From assembly GCF_018122625.2 (NCBI RefSeq), contig NZ_JAGQFT020000008.1, positions 1 to 64,000 on the forward strand: a stretch of DNA of 64,000 nt. The letters run 5' to 3'. Position numbers and translations under genes: made by a program. Origin of the DNA: Coralloluteibacterium stylophorae (GTDB lineage: Bacteria; Pseudomonadota; Gammaproteobacteria; Xanthomonadales; Xanthomonadaceae). This document shows positions 18,215-31,463 of this stretch, piece after piece. The notes under the pieces were generated by a model that searched no databases, was not told the origin of the DNA, and worked only from the letters and a program-made list of their open reading frames with translations. The stretch's first letter is position 1. Every line of letters begins with the position of its first letter.

Positions 18215-19330
18215 TCAGAACCAGATGCGGACACCCGCAACGACGCGGGTCTCTTCGATGTCGCCGAGCTGCTCTCGCCTGAAGTCGGCGGTGCCGCCAT
18301 AGGCGCGCTCCCACACCACGCCGATGTAGGGCGCGAACTGGCGGTGGAACTCGTAGCGCAGGCGGAAGCCGGCCTCGAGCGTGCTCAGGCCGTCGCCAAT
18401 GCCGCGCTCCGGGTCGTCCTGTCCCCACGCTTCGGCCTCGACCAGCCACTGCCCGATCAGACGGTTGGTGAACAGCGTCTCGTACTCGGTTTCGAGCGCG
18501 AGACCGGTCTGTCCCGACTCGCCGAGGTAGGCCGTGGCCTCGACCTCGAACTTGTAGGGCGCCAGACCCATCACGCCGAACACGGCGAAGGTCTGCGACG
18601 GCCCTTCCCCAAAGTCGTGGCGGACGCCGGCGACCAGGTCCCACCACCGCGCGATCGCGCGGCCGTACAGGACCTCGACATCGGCGGACTCCGTGGTGCC
18701 GTCCACGCGCTCGCCTTCGCTGCGCAGCCACACGCGGTCGAGATCGGTGCCCACCCAGGCCAGCGCCTCCCAGCCCACGCCGGTGCCCTCCTCGTCCGCG
18801 TCCCATGCCTCCAGCCGGTCGAGCAGCCAGAACGAATGAATGGATTTGTCGTGGACGGCGTGCCCATCGACCTCGGGGAAGGCCGCGGCACGATCGGCCG
18901 GTGTCACCGGTGGAATCGGATCGCGCGGCGGCGCGGTGGCGGGCAGGTCCGGATCCATGGCGGTGTCATGGTCCATGGCGGCCTGGTCCATCGGCTCGGC
19001 TTGCGGGGTGGCCGGTGGCATGGCGTGGCCCGCATGGGGATCGGCCGGTTCCTCCGATGCTTTAGGCGCTGGCTGGGCCGGTTCGGTGGGCGCATGCATC
19101 GAGTGATCGACCGCCCGTTCCGATTCCTGCTCGGTCGGTTCGGCAGGCGGCATGCGGTGGTCGGCGTGCGGGTCCTCTTGCTCGGAGGCGTCCTGCACCG
19201 GCGCAGTGGGCTCCACCGGCTGGTGCATGGAATGGTCCATTTCCTGGCTCCTGGCGGGGGTCAGGCCGAGCGCCAGCACCACGGCGGCAGCAACGGCGGC
19301 GACACGGGGATGACGGTTGGACAGGTTCAT
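18215..19330 (-). CDS. copB: CopB outer-membrane copper resistance protein
   Basis: 371 residues from the ATG at 19330. Signal peptide, a variable His/Met/Asp-rich region (repeats like MDHSMH, DHRMPP, DHSMHAP) over about 30-170, then the CopB/PcoB beta-barrel domain ending in an aromatic residue (VVAGVRIWF), as expected for an outer-membrane protein. It is thought to bind or move copper at the outer membrane together with CopA. It starts 5 bases after the copA stop. Confidence 0.9.
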   Translation of the reverse strand: MNLSNRHPRVAAVAAAVVLALGLTPARSQEMDHSMHQPVEPTAPVQDASEQEDPHADHRMPPAEPTEQESERAVDHSMHAPTEPAQPAPKASEEPADPHAGHAMPPATPQAEPMDQAAMDHDTAMDPDLPATAPPRDPIPPVTPADRAAAFPEVDGHAVHDKSIHSFWLLDRLEAWDADEEGTGVGWEALAWVGTDLDRVWLRSEGERVDGTTESADVEVLYGRAIARWWDLVAGVRHDFGEGPSQTFAVFGVMGLAPYKFEVEATAYLGESGQTGLALETEYETLFTNRLIGQWLVEAEAWGQDDPERGIGDGLSTLEAGFRLRYEFHRQFAPYIGVVWERAYGGTADFRREQLGDIEETRVVAGVRIWF

Positions 19331-19335
19331 GGCGC

Positions 19336-21213
19336 TCACTCCCTCACCTGCACTTCCCGGAACATGCCGGCTTCCATGTGGTAGAGCAGATGGCAGTGGT
19401 AGGCCCAGCGGCCGAGCGCGTCGGCGCGCACGCGGTAGCTGCGCTTGCTGCCGGGTGGCATGTCGATGGTGTGCTTGCGGACCATGAAGTTGCCGTTCGC
19501 ATCCTCCAGGTCGCTCCACATGCCGTGCAGGTGGATCGGGTGGGTCATCATCGTGTCGTTGACCAGCACGATGCGCATGCGCTCGCCGTAGTTCAGGCGC
19601 AGCGGCTGCGCGTCGGAGAACTTCAACCCGTCGAAGGACCAGGCGAAGCGCTCCATGTGGCCGGTCAGGTGCAGCTCGACGGTGCGGCCGGGCTCGCGGC
19701 CATCGGGATCGCGGAAGGTGCTGCGCAGGTCGGCGTAGGTCAGCACCCGGCGGCCGTTATCGCGCAGGCCAATGCCGGGATCGTCGAGCTTGGGCAGCGG
19801 GTTCATGGTCTGCATGTCGACCAGGGGATTGCCTTCCTCGCTGGCCGGGTGCTGCTGCATGCCGGGGCCGCCGTGGTTCATGGTGGTCATTGGTCCGGGC
19901 ACCATCGAGGACGTGCCCAGATGCTGGTTGCTGTCGATGCCGGCCTTCATGCCGGTGTGGTCCATGTTCGAATGGTCCATGCCGGCCATCGCGCCGCCGG
20001 CCATGGCCACCATGTCGTGGCCCATGCCGCCGTGGCCCATCATTCCGTGACCCATGTCATCCATGGTCAGGATCGGCCGCGGGTCGACCGCAGGCACCGG
20101 CGCCCGCAAACCTTCGCGCACAGCCAGGGTGCCGCTGACGTAGCCGGTGCGGCCCATGTCCTGCGCAAAAATGGTGAAGGCATCCTGCCCGGACGGCTCG
20201 ACGATCACGTCGAAGGTCTCGGCGGTGGCGATGCGGAACTCCTCCACGCTCACCGGGTGCACGTACTGGCCGTCCGCGGCGACCACGGTCATCCTCAGGC
20301 CGGGGATGCGTACATCGAAGTGCGTCATCGACGAGCCGTTGATGAAGCGCAGCCGCAGCTTCTCGCCGGACCGGAACAGCCCGGTCCAGTTGCCGAGCGC
20401 GGTCGTGCCGTTCATCAGGTAGGTGTAGGTATGGGCGTTGACGTCCGAGATGTCGGTCGGCGTCATCCGCATCTCGCCCCACATCTTGCGGTTCGCCAGC
20501 GTGGATCCCAGTCCGTGCTGCTGCACGTCGTCGATGAAGTCGCCGACGGTGCGCTTGTAGTAGTTGTCGTAGTCCGATCGTTTGTTGAGCCGGTCGAACA
20601 GGTAGGTCGGATCCAGGTCGGTCCAGTCGGTCAGCATGACCACGTAGTCGCGGTCGTAGGCGAACGGCTCGGGCTCCAGCGGATCGATCACCAGCGGGCC
20701 GTACAGCCCGGCTTGCTCCTGGAACGCGGTGTGGCTGTGGTACCAGTAGGTCCCGCCCTGCACCACGTTGAAGCGGTAGTGGTAGGTCTCGCCGCGGTGG
20801 ATGCCGTCGAAGCTCAGCCCCGGCACGCCGTCCATGTTGGCCGGCAGCAGGATGCCGTGCCAGTGGATCGAGGTGGAGTGGCCGTGGATCGAATCGGGTG
20901 GCAGCGCGTTCGTGACCCGGAGGTTGACGGTGGTGCCTTCGCGCCAGCGCAGCAGCGGCGCTGGGATGGAACCGTTGACCGTGATCGCGGGCCGCGTCAC
21001 GCCGGTGAAGTTCGCCGGCGTCTCGCCGATGGTCAGGTCGAACTCGGTGCCCGACAGGATGTTGGGCACGCCCTGGGTGCGCAGCGCCCAGCTCTGTCGG
21101 GGCCACAGCCCCAGTCCGGCAACGGCACCACCTGCCGCCAAGCCCTGGACGAAGCGGCGCCGCGAAACCTGAGACGGCCCGCCGGCCCTGCGGCCGAAAG
21201 AATCGGATGACAT
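19336..21213 (-). CDS. copA: CopA multicopper oxidase
   Basis: 625 residues from the ATG at 21213. Tat signal peptide (SRRRFVQGLAAGG), three cupredoxin domains and the four copper-binding motifs of multicopper oxidases: HWHGILL, WYHSHTAFQEQ, HPIHLHGMW and HCHLLYHMEAGMF. A Met/His-rich loop (about 380-425, for example GHGMMGHGGMGHDM) matches PcoA/CopA. It would oxidise Cu(I) to Cu(II) in the periplasm. The 5' partner is copL; the layout is the xanthomonad copLAB. Confidence 0.93.
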   Translation of the reverse strand: MSSDSFGRRAGGPSQVSRRRFVQGLAAGGAVAGLGLWPRQSWALRTQGVPNILSGTEFDLTIGETPANFTGVTRPAITVNGSIPAPLLRWREGTTVNLRVTNALPPDSIHGHSTSIHWHGILLPANMDGVPGLSFDGIHRGETYHYRFNVVQGGTYWYHSHTAFQEQAGLYGPLVIDPLEPEPFAYDRDYVVMLTDWTDLDPTYLFDRLNKRSDYDNYYKRTVGDFIDDVQQHGLGSTLANRKMWGEMRMTPTDISDVNAHTYTYLMNGTTALGNWTGLFRSGEKLRLRFINGSSMTHFDVRIPGLRMTVVAADGQYVHPVSVEEFRIATAETFDVIVEPSGQDAFTIFAQDMGRTGYVSGTLAVREGLRAPVPAVDPRPILTMDDMGHGMMGHGGMGHDMVAMAGGAMAGMDHSNMDHTGMKAGIDSNQHLGTSSMVPGPMTTMNHGGPGMQQHPASEEGNPLVDMQTMNPLPKLDDPGIGLRDNGRRVLTYADLRSTFRDPDGREPGRTVELHLTGHMERFAWSFDGLKFSDAQPLRLNYGERMRIVLVNDTMMTHPIHLHGMWSDLEDANGNFMVRKHTIDMPPGSKRSYRVRADALGRWAYHCHLLYHMEAGMFREVQVRE

Positions 21214-21322
21214 GAAAAAACTCCGGAAAAGCGTCAGAGAACTCGCCTGACAGGCAGGCGACGAGCTGGCCGACCCGGCGTACGGGCGGGCCAAGGAGCG
21301 CCGTTGCGGCGCCAGGAGACGC

Positions 21323-21757
21323 TTAGACGATCGGCGGTCGGATCAGATGAGGCAGCGCAGGCGAAGCGTGCACCGAGAACATCGGTCGCACGCTGTCGCC
21401 GTGCTCGATCGACGCGAGGCTCACGACCTCTGTTGCGGCGGTTGCATGGACCGGGTGCATGCACGCGCAACTGCAGACGCCTGACTCGCAGCAATCCGGC
21501 GATGGGGTGCCCGGGCCGGGAGAGGCGTGCAGGTGTCCGCCGGAACCGGGATGTGCAGTCGTCGCGACCTTCGCCTGACCGGCGTCGTGACACGGCATCT
21601 CGCCCTCCGCACCAGCGTTCGCGGTGGATGCCACCTGCGACGCGGCTGCAGGCTTGTCGACATGGCTCATGTGCACTGCCGCCATAGCCGTCGCGGTCCC
21701 GTCCAGCACCAGGACGAGAGCGAGCAACAGCCGCAGCAGCACAGAGCGGATCGACAT
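21323..21757 (-). CDS. copL: CopL-family regulatory or metal-binding protein
   Basis: 144 residues. Signal peptide (LLRLLLALVLVLDG), then Cys- and His-rich motifs (DCCESGVCSCACMHPVH) and a C-terminus ending HLIRPPIV. This matches CopL of the Xanthomonas and Stenotrophomonas copLAB operons, which is needed for copper-dependent copAB expression. It lies 109 bases before copA. A MerR-type dyad is found 41 bases upstream of its start. Confidence 0.88.
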   Translation of the reverse strand: MSIRSVLLRLLLALVLVLDGTATAMAAVHMSHVDKPAAASQVASTANAGAEGEMPCHDAGQAKVATTAHPGSGGHLHASPGPGTPSPDCCESGVCSCACMHPVHATAATEVVSLASIEHGDSVRPMFSVHASPALPHLIRPPIV

Positions 21758-21797
21758 GAATCTAGTTTACCCACACACGTAAAGCACCGGTGATCGT

Positions 21798-21819
21798 CTG
21801 GAGCTAGCTCCAGAGTCAC
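21798..21819 (-). promoter_or_regulatory. MerR-type dyad upstream of copL
   Basis: Perfect palindrome CTGGAGCTAGCTCCAG (21798-21813) next to GTGACT (21814-21819), the arrangement of MerR-family promoters (-35 then dyad). No convincing -10 follows, and the -35 starts with G. It may be a working copLAB operator or a relic. Confidence 0.45.
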
Positions 21820-21829
21820 GGGTTGCCGG

Positions 21830-21868
21830 CCGAGCGCCGCGGCGATGAGCAGGTCGGGCAGCCGTTGC
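21830..21868 (-). pseudogene. Remnant of a cation-transporter 3' end
   Basis: On the minus strand this short stretch encodes LPDLLIAAAL, the same as WPDLLIAAAL in the CDF transporter at 22823-23446, and the DNA is similar too. The reading frame around it is not otherwise conserved. It looks like a leftover from a duplication or rearrangement. Confidence 0.4.
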
Positions 21869-21941
21869 GATGAAGCCGCATTCCGCCGTGGCCACATAGT
21901 GTCTGGGTCTTGGGCCAGTCGCTAATGGCTGGACCAACGCA

Positions 21942-22667
21942 CTACTCAAGACCGGCGGACACAAACACGAATAGCGCGAAGCCACCCACGAACGCCATGG
22001 CGGCGGCCTTGGTGTCGCCACCGTGCTCGTGGGCCTCACCGAGCAGGTCTTCTATCGCGGCCAAGGACAAAAGTCCCGCGATGGCCGCGAGAGCGCCGAA
22101 TTTCCATAGGTCGCTCGCATCCTTGAGCACCAGGTGCGCAAACGTGGCGGCCAGTAGCACCGGAACGGCGAACGACGCCATCATCAGCAGTCGCTTGCCG
22201 CGCGATGCGTCATTCGCCCGGAACGAGGCTGCAGCGGCATAGCCTTCGGGCACGTCCGCCAGCACCTGCCCTGCCGCCAACTTCAGCGCGAGCGCGGTGG
22301 CGACTGCACCGCCGGAGCCGATCATCAATCCGTCGCTCAGCAGATCGATCGCTACGGCCGCGTAGATCAGCCACATGCGCTTCCCGCCGCGATTTGCGCC
22401 CGCCAATCGCTGGGCGCCGGCGTCTATCGCCAAGTACAGCACGCCGCCCAGTACGAACGCCGTTCCTACCGCCCACCCTGACAGGACCGCGCTGGCTTCC
22501 GGCAATAGCTCGGTCGCGACGATGGCGAGCATGATGCCGACGGCGGCATGCAACGCGAGGCTCAGGATCCGAGCTGAGGGTCGCCAGATCTCCGCCAGCA
22601 CACCGCCGGCGAAATTGCCGGCGGCCGGGAGCAGTGCCAAGCCGAGGATCGGAAGGAGTTCGTCCAT
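21942..22667 (-). CDS. ZIP-family divalent metal transporter
   Basis: 241 residues from the ATG at 22667. About eight hydrophobic helices; helix 4 and 5 elements include LALHAAVGIMLAIVATELLPE and KLAAGQVLADVPEGYAAAA, which carry the His, Glu and Asp residues typical of ZIP permeases. It would import Zn(II) or a similar ion, which is unusual inside a resistance block. It is transcribed alone: the CDF gene upstream ends 156 bases away. Confidence 0.75.
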   Translation of the reverse strand: MDELLPILGLALLPAAGNFAGGVLAEIWRPSARILSLALHAAVGIMLAIVATELLPEASAVLSGWAVGTAFVLGGVLYLAIDAGAQRLAGANRGGKRMWLIYAAVAIDLLSDGLMIGSGGAVATALALKLAAGQVLADVPEGYAAAASFRANDASRGKRLLMMASFAVPVLLAATFAHLVLKDASDLWKFGALAAIAGLLSLAAIEDLLGEAHEHGGDTKAAAMAFVGGFALFVFVSAGLE

Positions 22668-22822
22668 CACAGCTACCGCCTGTCTCCTGCGCTAGGGGCG
22701 CGAAGGTTAGCGGCCCAGAGATACAGGCGACGTGAGGCGGAGCCTCTTGGGCAGTCGCATCGACAAGCACAAAACAAGCCCGTGCTGCTGCAACGTAAAG
22801 GCCCGTGACCTGAGCCCTGGGA

Positions 22823-23446
22823 TCACGCCTGTTCGCCCACGCGCAGCTCTGCCCAGGCATTGCTAAGCACCCGCCAAGCAGAACGCAGGAACATCACCAG
22901 CAACGCCGCGGCGATGAGCAGATCAGGCCAGCCAGCGTCGAACAGCCAGACGCCCACGGCTGCCAGCAGAACCGCGAAGCCTTCGAACACATCGTTGCGC
23001 GAACACTCCCATGCCGAGGCCATGTTCACATCTCCATGGCGATACGGAGTCAACAACCATAGGCAGATACCATTGAACGCTAGGTTGAGCAGCGCGGCGA
23101 TGCCGATGGCTTCGAAGATCGGCACCTCCGGATGCGCGAGACGCCAGCCGACTTGGACCGCCACCGCCATTGCGGCCCCAAGGATGAGCAATCCCTTGAG
23201 CAGCGCGACTTTGGCCTTGGCCCGTGTGCTGGCGCCGATCACAGCGATGCTCAACAGGTAGGTGAGTGCATCGCCCAGGTTGTCGAGGCTGCCCGATAGC
23301 AGCGACGACGATCCGCTGTAGATGGCCGCCGAAAGCATCATCACGAACGTGGCGATGTTGATCGCCAGCACGATCATCAGCACCCGCCGCTGCCGCGCCT
23401 CCATGGCGCGGATATCGACAGTGCCGCTGCAGCATGAATCGCCCAT
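22823..23446 (-). CDS. CDF-type cation transporter, short form
   Basis: 207 residues. An N-terminal MGDSCCSG, then five to six membrane helices with SLDNLGDALTYLLSIAVIG and ECSRNDVFEGFAVLLAAVG, the paired D/N-x3-D sites of cation-diffusion facilitators. The cytoplasmic C-terminal dimer domain is missing, as in the second CDF at 26009-26635. It would export a divalent ion such as Zn, Cd or Pb by proton exchange. It stands alone downstream of the lead-type operon (58-base gap). Confidence 0.78.
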   Translation of the reverse strand: MGDSCCSGTVDIRAMEARQRRVLMIVLAINIATFVMMLSAAIYSGSSSLLSGSLDNLGDALTYLLSIAVIGASTRAKAKVALLKGLLILGAAMAVAVQVGWRLAHPEVPIFEAIGIAALLNLAFNGICLWLLTPYRHGDVNMASAWECSRNDVFEGFAVLLAAVGVWLFDAGWPDLLIAAALLVMFLRSAWRVLSNAWAELRVGEQA

Positions 23447-23504
23447 GGGTCAGCCCTCCAGGACTTTCTGACTAGACTCGGTGTCGCGGTGCCAAGGTGA
23501 AGGG

Positions 23505-25448
23505 TTAGCGCTCTGCCGCGGCGGCAGTTCGGCGGTTGTAGATCAACCCGGCTATCAGGAGGAGCAGCGCGGCCGCTTGCGCAAGAACCACCTGCAGCGA
23601 CGGATGCACACCAAGCCAGTCGATCCTCGGGAAAGAGATCGGCGCCACACTCAGCCATCCGGCCTCCTGCAATGCGGCTACGCCCTTGCCGGTCAGTACG
23701 ACCGCGAGGATCGCCATCAGCAATGAACTCCAGAAGAAGAACCGCCCGATCGGCAGCTTCCGCGAGAACTGCAACATGGTCACCGCGACGACCACAAGAA
23801 TCACTACACCCACGGCAAAGCCGGCCAGAATCATGCTGTTGTCGCCACCGCCGTGCCACATCGCCGAGTAGAACAGGATTGTCTCGAAGACTTCCCGGTA
23901 CACCGCGACGAAGCTCAGGACCAGCAGGAACCAGGCCGACTTGCCGGACAATACGCGCGACAGCTTCTGCTGTAGATATTGCTGCCAGAGACCGGCATAG
24001 CTCTTTTGATGCAGCCAAAGCCCCACGCTCACCAAAACAACTGCGGCGAACAGTGCCGAGAATCCCTCGACGACCTCACGTTGTGCACCGCTGATGCTGA
24101 CCACGTACGTGGCCAGAGCCCAGGTTCCGGCGCCAGCCAGCAAGGCACCCACCCAGCCGGCGTGGACGTAGGGCAGCACGTCTGGTCGTTCCGCCTTGCG
24201 CAGGAACGCCACGATTGCGATCACGATCAGCAACGCCTCCAGGCCTTCGCGTACGAGGATCGTCAAGGCGCCCACGAAACCGGCCCAGCCGGCATTGTCG
24301 GCTGTGCTCGACAGTACCGTTTCCGCCTTGTCGAGCAGCGAGGCGGCCGTGACTGCACGTTGCTTCACTTCTTCAAGTCCGGCTTGTTGGTCGATGCTGG
24401 CACGCAGACTCAGCATGCTCTGCTCGATGTCACGCATGAGGTCCGGCGCCCGGGTCGCCAGTTGCGGTTCGACGGGCTCAAAACCATCCAGATACGCCGA
24501 CAGCGCAGCCGACTTGGCGGCCGTTTGGTCGCCTCGGCCGTACGCCGCCACGGCATTCGCGAGGCGAGTGTGCGCGAGCGACAACTGCGAGCCCGTGGCC
24601 GGCACGGAAGCCGCAGGGTGGCGCCGCAGAAAGGCGGTGATCGCACGCGCCTGTTGCTCACCCACTTCATTCGCCAGCGTTGCGGGCGTGATCTGCACCA
24701 GTTCTTGCAGCGTGGCAAGCGGGTTTTCGGCGCCTTTCGGTGGTTCGGACGTCTCCTCGGCCGCGTACGCGAACTGCCCTACATGGAAGGCGAGCGCCCA
24801 GCGATCCTGATCGGACAGATGCGCGTAGCTGGTCATCGCCGTGCCTTCCAGGCCCTGCGTGATGACCTGATAAAGCCCGAACAGACTGCGTTCTCGCGCA
24901 CGCGCCTCATCGGTGAAATCGATCGGCGGCGGTTCCATTCCAGCGGCGGCCGGACCATCGCCCGCGCCGGCCACTCCGTGGCACGCCGTGCACATCTGCT
25001 GATACAGCGCGGCCCCGCGATCCACGTCCGGCGGCTGCGAGGGCGCGAGCGGGACGGGATACGCCGCAACGAGAGCCGTTGCCAAGGAGCGCGCCTGACG
25101 GGCGACCTCGTCAGGCGGAGCATGGGCTTCGACCAGTCCGGTCAACTGCGCAGCGTCCTCGCGTAGCTCGGGTTTTTGGGCATTCGCAGGTAGCGCCGCG
25201 ATCTTCTCGCTGGCCGTGGCGGAAAATTCCTGCATCTCCGCGTATTCGGCAGGGCTGATCACCTTGCCACCCTGCACGGCGCTTGCGTAATCGACGGCGA
25301 TGTAATCGAGCAGGCGCCAGACCACGGCCGCCTCCTGTCCGGGCGACTGCGCATAAGCGACTGGTACGGAAGCAAGCACCAAAAGGGTGGCGAGGAGCCA
25401 CTGCAAATGCGCGCCGCTTCGGAGTGCATGAAACTGCTTCTTCATCAT
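23505..25448 (-). CDS. pbrT: PbrT-like FTR1 permease fused to cytochrome c
   Basis: 647 residues. Signal peptide, a periplasmic helical domain with haem site CTACH (153-157), then a seven-helix FTR1 permease with the metal motifs REGLEALL (about 401) and REVFE (about 518). This is the architecture of PbrT and related lead/iron permeases. In lead operons it is thought to take up Pb(II) so that it can be sequestered. The start overlaps the lspA stop (ATGATGA). A ferrous iron role cannot be excluded. Confidence 0.83.
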   Translation of the reverse strand: MMKKQFHALRSGAHLQWLLATLLVLASVPVAYAQSPGQEAAVVWRLLDYIAVDYASAVQGGKVISPAEYAEMQEFSATASEKIAALPANAQKPELREDAAQLTGLVEAHAPPDEVARQARSLATALVAAYPVPLAPSQPPDVDRGAALYQQMCTACHGVAGAGDGPAAAGMEPPPIDFTDEARARERSLFGLYQVITQGLEGTAMTSYAHLSDQDRWALAFHVGQFAYAAEETSEPPKGAENPLATLQELVQITPATLANEVGEQQARAITAFLRRHPAASVPATGSQLSLAHTRLANAVAAYGRGDQTAAKSAALSAYLDGFEPVEPQLATRAPDLMRDIEQSMLSLRASIDQQAGLEEVKQRAVTAASLLDKAETVLSSTADNAGWAGFVGALTILVREGLEALLIVIAIVAFLRKAERPDVLPYVHAGWVGALLAGAGTWALATYVVSISGAQREVVEGFSALFAAVVLVSVGLWLHQKSYAGLWQQYLQQKLSRVLSGKSAWFLLVLSFVAVYREVFETILFYSAMWHGGGDNSMILAGFAVGVVILVVVAVTMLQFSRKLPIGRFFFWSSLLMAILAVVLTGKGVAALQEAGWLSVAPISFPRIDWLGVHPSLQVVLAQAAALLLLIAGLIYNRRTAAAAER

Positions 25449-25996
25449 CGGATGTGAGTCTCAGAACTACGGCTCTGTGCAGCGCGATGGTGTTGATCAC
25501 GCGGCGAGGCGAGCAACCCGACGAGGAACATGCCGCTCGCGCCGGCGACGATAGCCATATCGCTCAGATTGAACACCGGCCAATAATGGTCGCGCCAGTA
25601 CCACTGGATGAAGTCGACCACATGGCCTCGCAGCAAGCGATCGATGACGTTGCTTAGTGCGCCTCCGATCACCAAGGCGTAAGGAAGTGCAGTTTTCCAG
25701 TCGTCTGTTGGCGTCTTGCTCAACCAATAGCCGAGCAACCCCGTGATGCACAATGCCAAACTGACGAGTAGAGGTTGTTGCCAGCCGCCTGCATCACTGA
25801 GAAGGCTGAAAGCTGCACCGGTGTTGTAGCTGCGATACCAGTTCCACCAGCCCTCGACGACAGGGACAGCTGTGAACTCGGGGAGCGAAGTCAATACCCA
25901 GTATTTGCTCAGCTGGTCCGCCACGATCACGAGGAGTGATGCGAGCAGCCAAGCAAGTGCTTTTGGATTGGGATTGCGGAGCAGTGTCTTCTTCAT
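25445..25996 (-). CDS. lspA: Signal peptidase II (LspA), lead-operon type
   Basis: 183 residues, four membrane helices. Conserved LspA blocks: [41 protein letters not shown] with the catalytic Asp, and [12 protein letters not shown] with the second Asp. It cleaves prolipoproteins. This is an extra copy on the island, placed as in pbr-type operons where PbrB/C supplies a similar activity. The 3' end overlaps pbrT. Confidence 0.9.
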   Translation of the reverse strand: MKKTLLRNPNPKALAWLLASLLVIVADQLSKYWVLTSLPEFTAVPVVEGWWNWYRSYNTGAAFSLLSDAGGWQQPLLVSLALCITGLLGYWLSKTPTDDWKTALPYALVIGGALSNVIDRLLRGHVVDFIQWYWRDHYWPVFNLSDMAIVAGASGMFLVGLLASPRDQHHRAAQSRSSETHIR

Positions 25997-26008
25997 CAGG
26001 TGTGAGCC

Positions 26009-26635
26009 TTATGGCCCGGCCGTATCAGACCCGTGTGCTTTGCGCTTGGCCTGACGAGCTTCCGACAGGATTTCAAATGCCTCGCGGATCACGTACAGGC
26101 CGATCAACGTGCCAATGATCAGGTCCGGATAGCGCGTGTTCGTGACTGCGACCAGGACGCCGGAGAGGACGACGCCGACGTTGGCCACCACATCGGCACG
26201 GGTGAAGATCCAGCTTGCGCGCAAATGCACACCGCCAGAACGTAGCGGACTCAACATGCGCAATACGGTCATGTTGACCACCAAGGACAGCAGCGCCACG
26301 CCGATCATCCAACCGCTCGCCGGCTCACTGCCGAAGATCGCCCGACGTCCAACCTCCACCAGCACGCCCAGTCCCAGCAGCAACAGCACGCCGCCACTGC
26401 CATAGGCGGCGTTGGCCTTGAACCTCGCGCTGCGTCCGATCGCAATGAGGCCAATGGCGTAGGCGCTGGCGTCCGACAGCATGTCCAACGCGTCGGCTAG
26501 CAATCCAGTCGACTGGGCCATCCATCCGGCGATTCCGCCGATCAACGCCATCGCGGCATTGAGGGCCAATGCAATCCAGAGAACACGCCGCTGTTTCGGG
26601 TTCTCGGCTTCGGGATGGCAGCCACAGTCACTCAT
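26009..26635 (-). CDS. CDF-type metal exporter of the lead-type operon
   Basis: 208 residues from the ATG at 26635 (GAGA 6 bases upstream); an ATG two codons earlier is also possible. An N-terminal DCGCHPE is followed by six helices with ADALDMLSDASAYAIGLIAI and FTRADVVANVGVVLSGVLVA, the two Asp pairs of the CDF metal site. There is no C-terminal dimer domain. It is the first gene after the PbrR-type promoter, so it is likely to export Pb, Cd or Zn when induced. It lies 12 bases before lspA. Confidence 0.82.
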   Translation of the reverse strand: MSDCGCHPEAENPKQRRVLWIALALNAAMALIGGIAGWMAQSTGLLADALDMLSDASAYAIGLIAIGRSARFKANAAYGSGGVLLLLGLGVLVEVGRRAIFGSEPASGWMIGVALLSLVVNMTVLRMLSPLRSGGVHLRASWIFTRADVVANVGVVLSGVLVAVTNTRYPDLIIGTLIGLYVIREAFEILSEARQAKRKAHGSDTAGP

Positions 26636-26689
26636 GTTCATTCTCGGTTGATTGACCGCAGCGATTTGCGGCCAAGGGGGCAACATCGC

Positions 26690-26720
26690 ATGCTAAAGCC
26701 TGTAGCCACTACAGGGTCAA
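26690..26720 (-). promoter_or_regulatory. PbrR-type promoter for CDF-lspA-pbrT
   Basis: On the minus strand TTGACC (26715-26720), the dyad CTGTAGTGGCTACAG (26700-26714) and TAGCAT (26690-26695), with a 19-base spacer. This is close to CadR/PbrR promoters. The dyad lies between the divergent merR and CDF genes. Confidence 0.85.
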
Positions 26721-26723
26721 GCC

Positions 26724-27128
26724 ATGAAGATCGGGGAGGCCGCCGCCGCGAGTGGTTGTCATCTGGAAACTGTGCGTTATTACGAGCGGATCGGGCTGCT
26801 GCCCGCGCCCCCGCGCACGTCCGGTGGCTACCGCGACTACCGGCCGGCGGATGTCGACCGGTTGCGGTTCGTCAGTCGCGGTCGCGACTTGGGCTTCTCG
26901 CTCCCGGAAATCCGCAGTCTGCTGCGTCTGGCCGAGAATGAAGCGCTGTCCTGCCAAGAGGTCGACCAGCTGGCGCGGGGTCATCTGAAAGACATTCGGA
27001 CCCGGCTCGATGACCTGCAGCGGATGGCATCGGAACTGGAGCGCGTGATCCACAGCTGCGACGGAGGAGAATGCGGTCAATGCACCATCTTGGAGACGTT
27101 GCGCCATGCCCCTGCCAGCCATCCCTGA
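26724..27128 (+). CDS. pbrR: PbrR/CadR-like MerR regulator
   Basis: 134 residues. MerR DNA-binding domain with an early cysteine C12 (ASGCHLETVRYYE), the divalent-ion cysteine C77 (SCQEVDQL) and a C-terminal cluster C112, C117, C120. The C12, C77 and C-terminal Cys set is that of PbrR, a Pb(II) sensor, and is shared in part by CadR. It is divergent from the CDF-lspA-pbrT operon, with the dyad promoter starting only 3 bases from its own start codon. Confidence 0.87.
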   Translation: MKIGEAAAASGCHLETVRYYERIGLLPAPPRTSGGYRDYRPADVDRLRFVSRGRDLGFSLPEIRSLLRLAENEALSCQEVDQLARGHLKDIRTRLDDLQRMASELERVIHSCDGGECGQCTILETLRHAPASHP

Positions 27129-27183
27129 TCTGGGTAACCGGTGTTCGAACACAACCCCTCCAGCACGATCATCGACCCGTGTG

Positions 27184-27213
27184 ATTGCCGCGCCCGTTCC
27201 AGGGCGCGGCAAT
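27184..27213. terminator. Hairpin between convergent pbrR and czcA
   Basis: A 12-bp perfect stem (ATTGCCGCGCCC with GGGCGCGGCAAT) and a 6-base loop, with no strong T-run. It sits where rightward pbrR and leftward czcA transcription meet, so it probably acts in both directions. Confidence 0.6.
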
Positions 27214-27244
27214 GATCCACCGCTGCACATGAGACGATAGGGGT

Positions 27245-31459
<4,215 letters not shown>

Positions 31460-31463
<4 letters not shown>

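Noticed and set aside
19378-21210. 610-residue frame opposite the multicopper oxidase gene
   Set aside because: Antisense shadow; no domain or ribosome site, and composition is skewed to His, Val, Gly and Arg.
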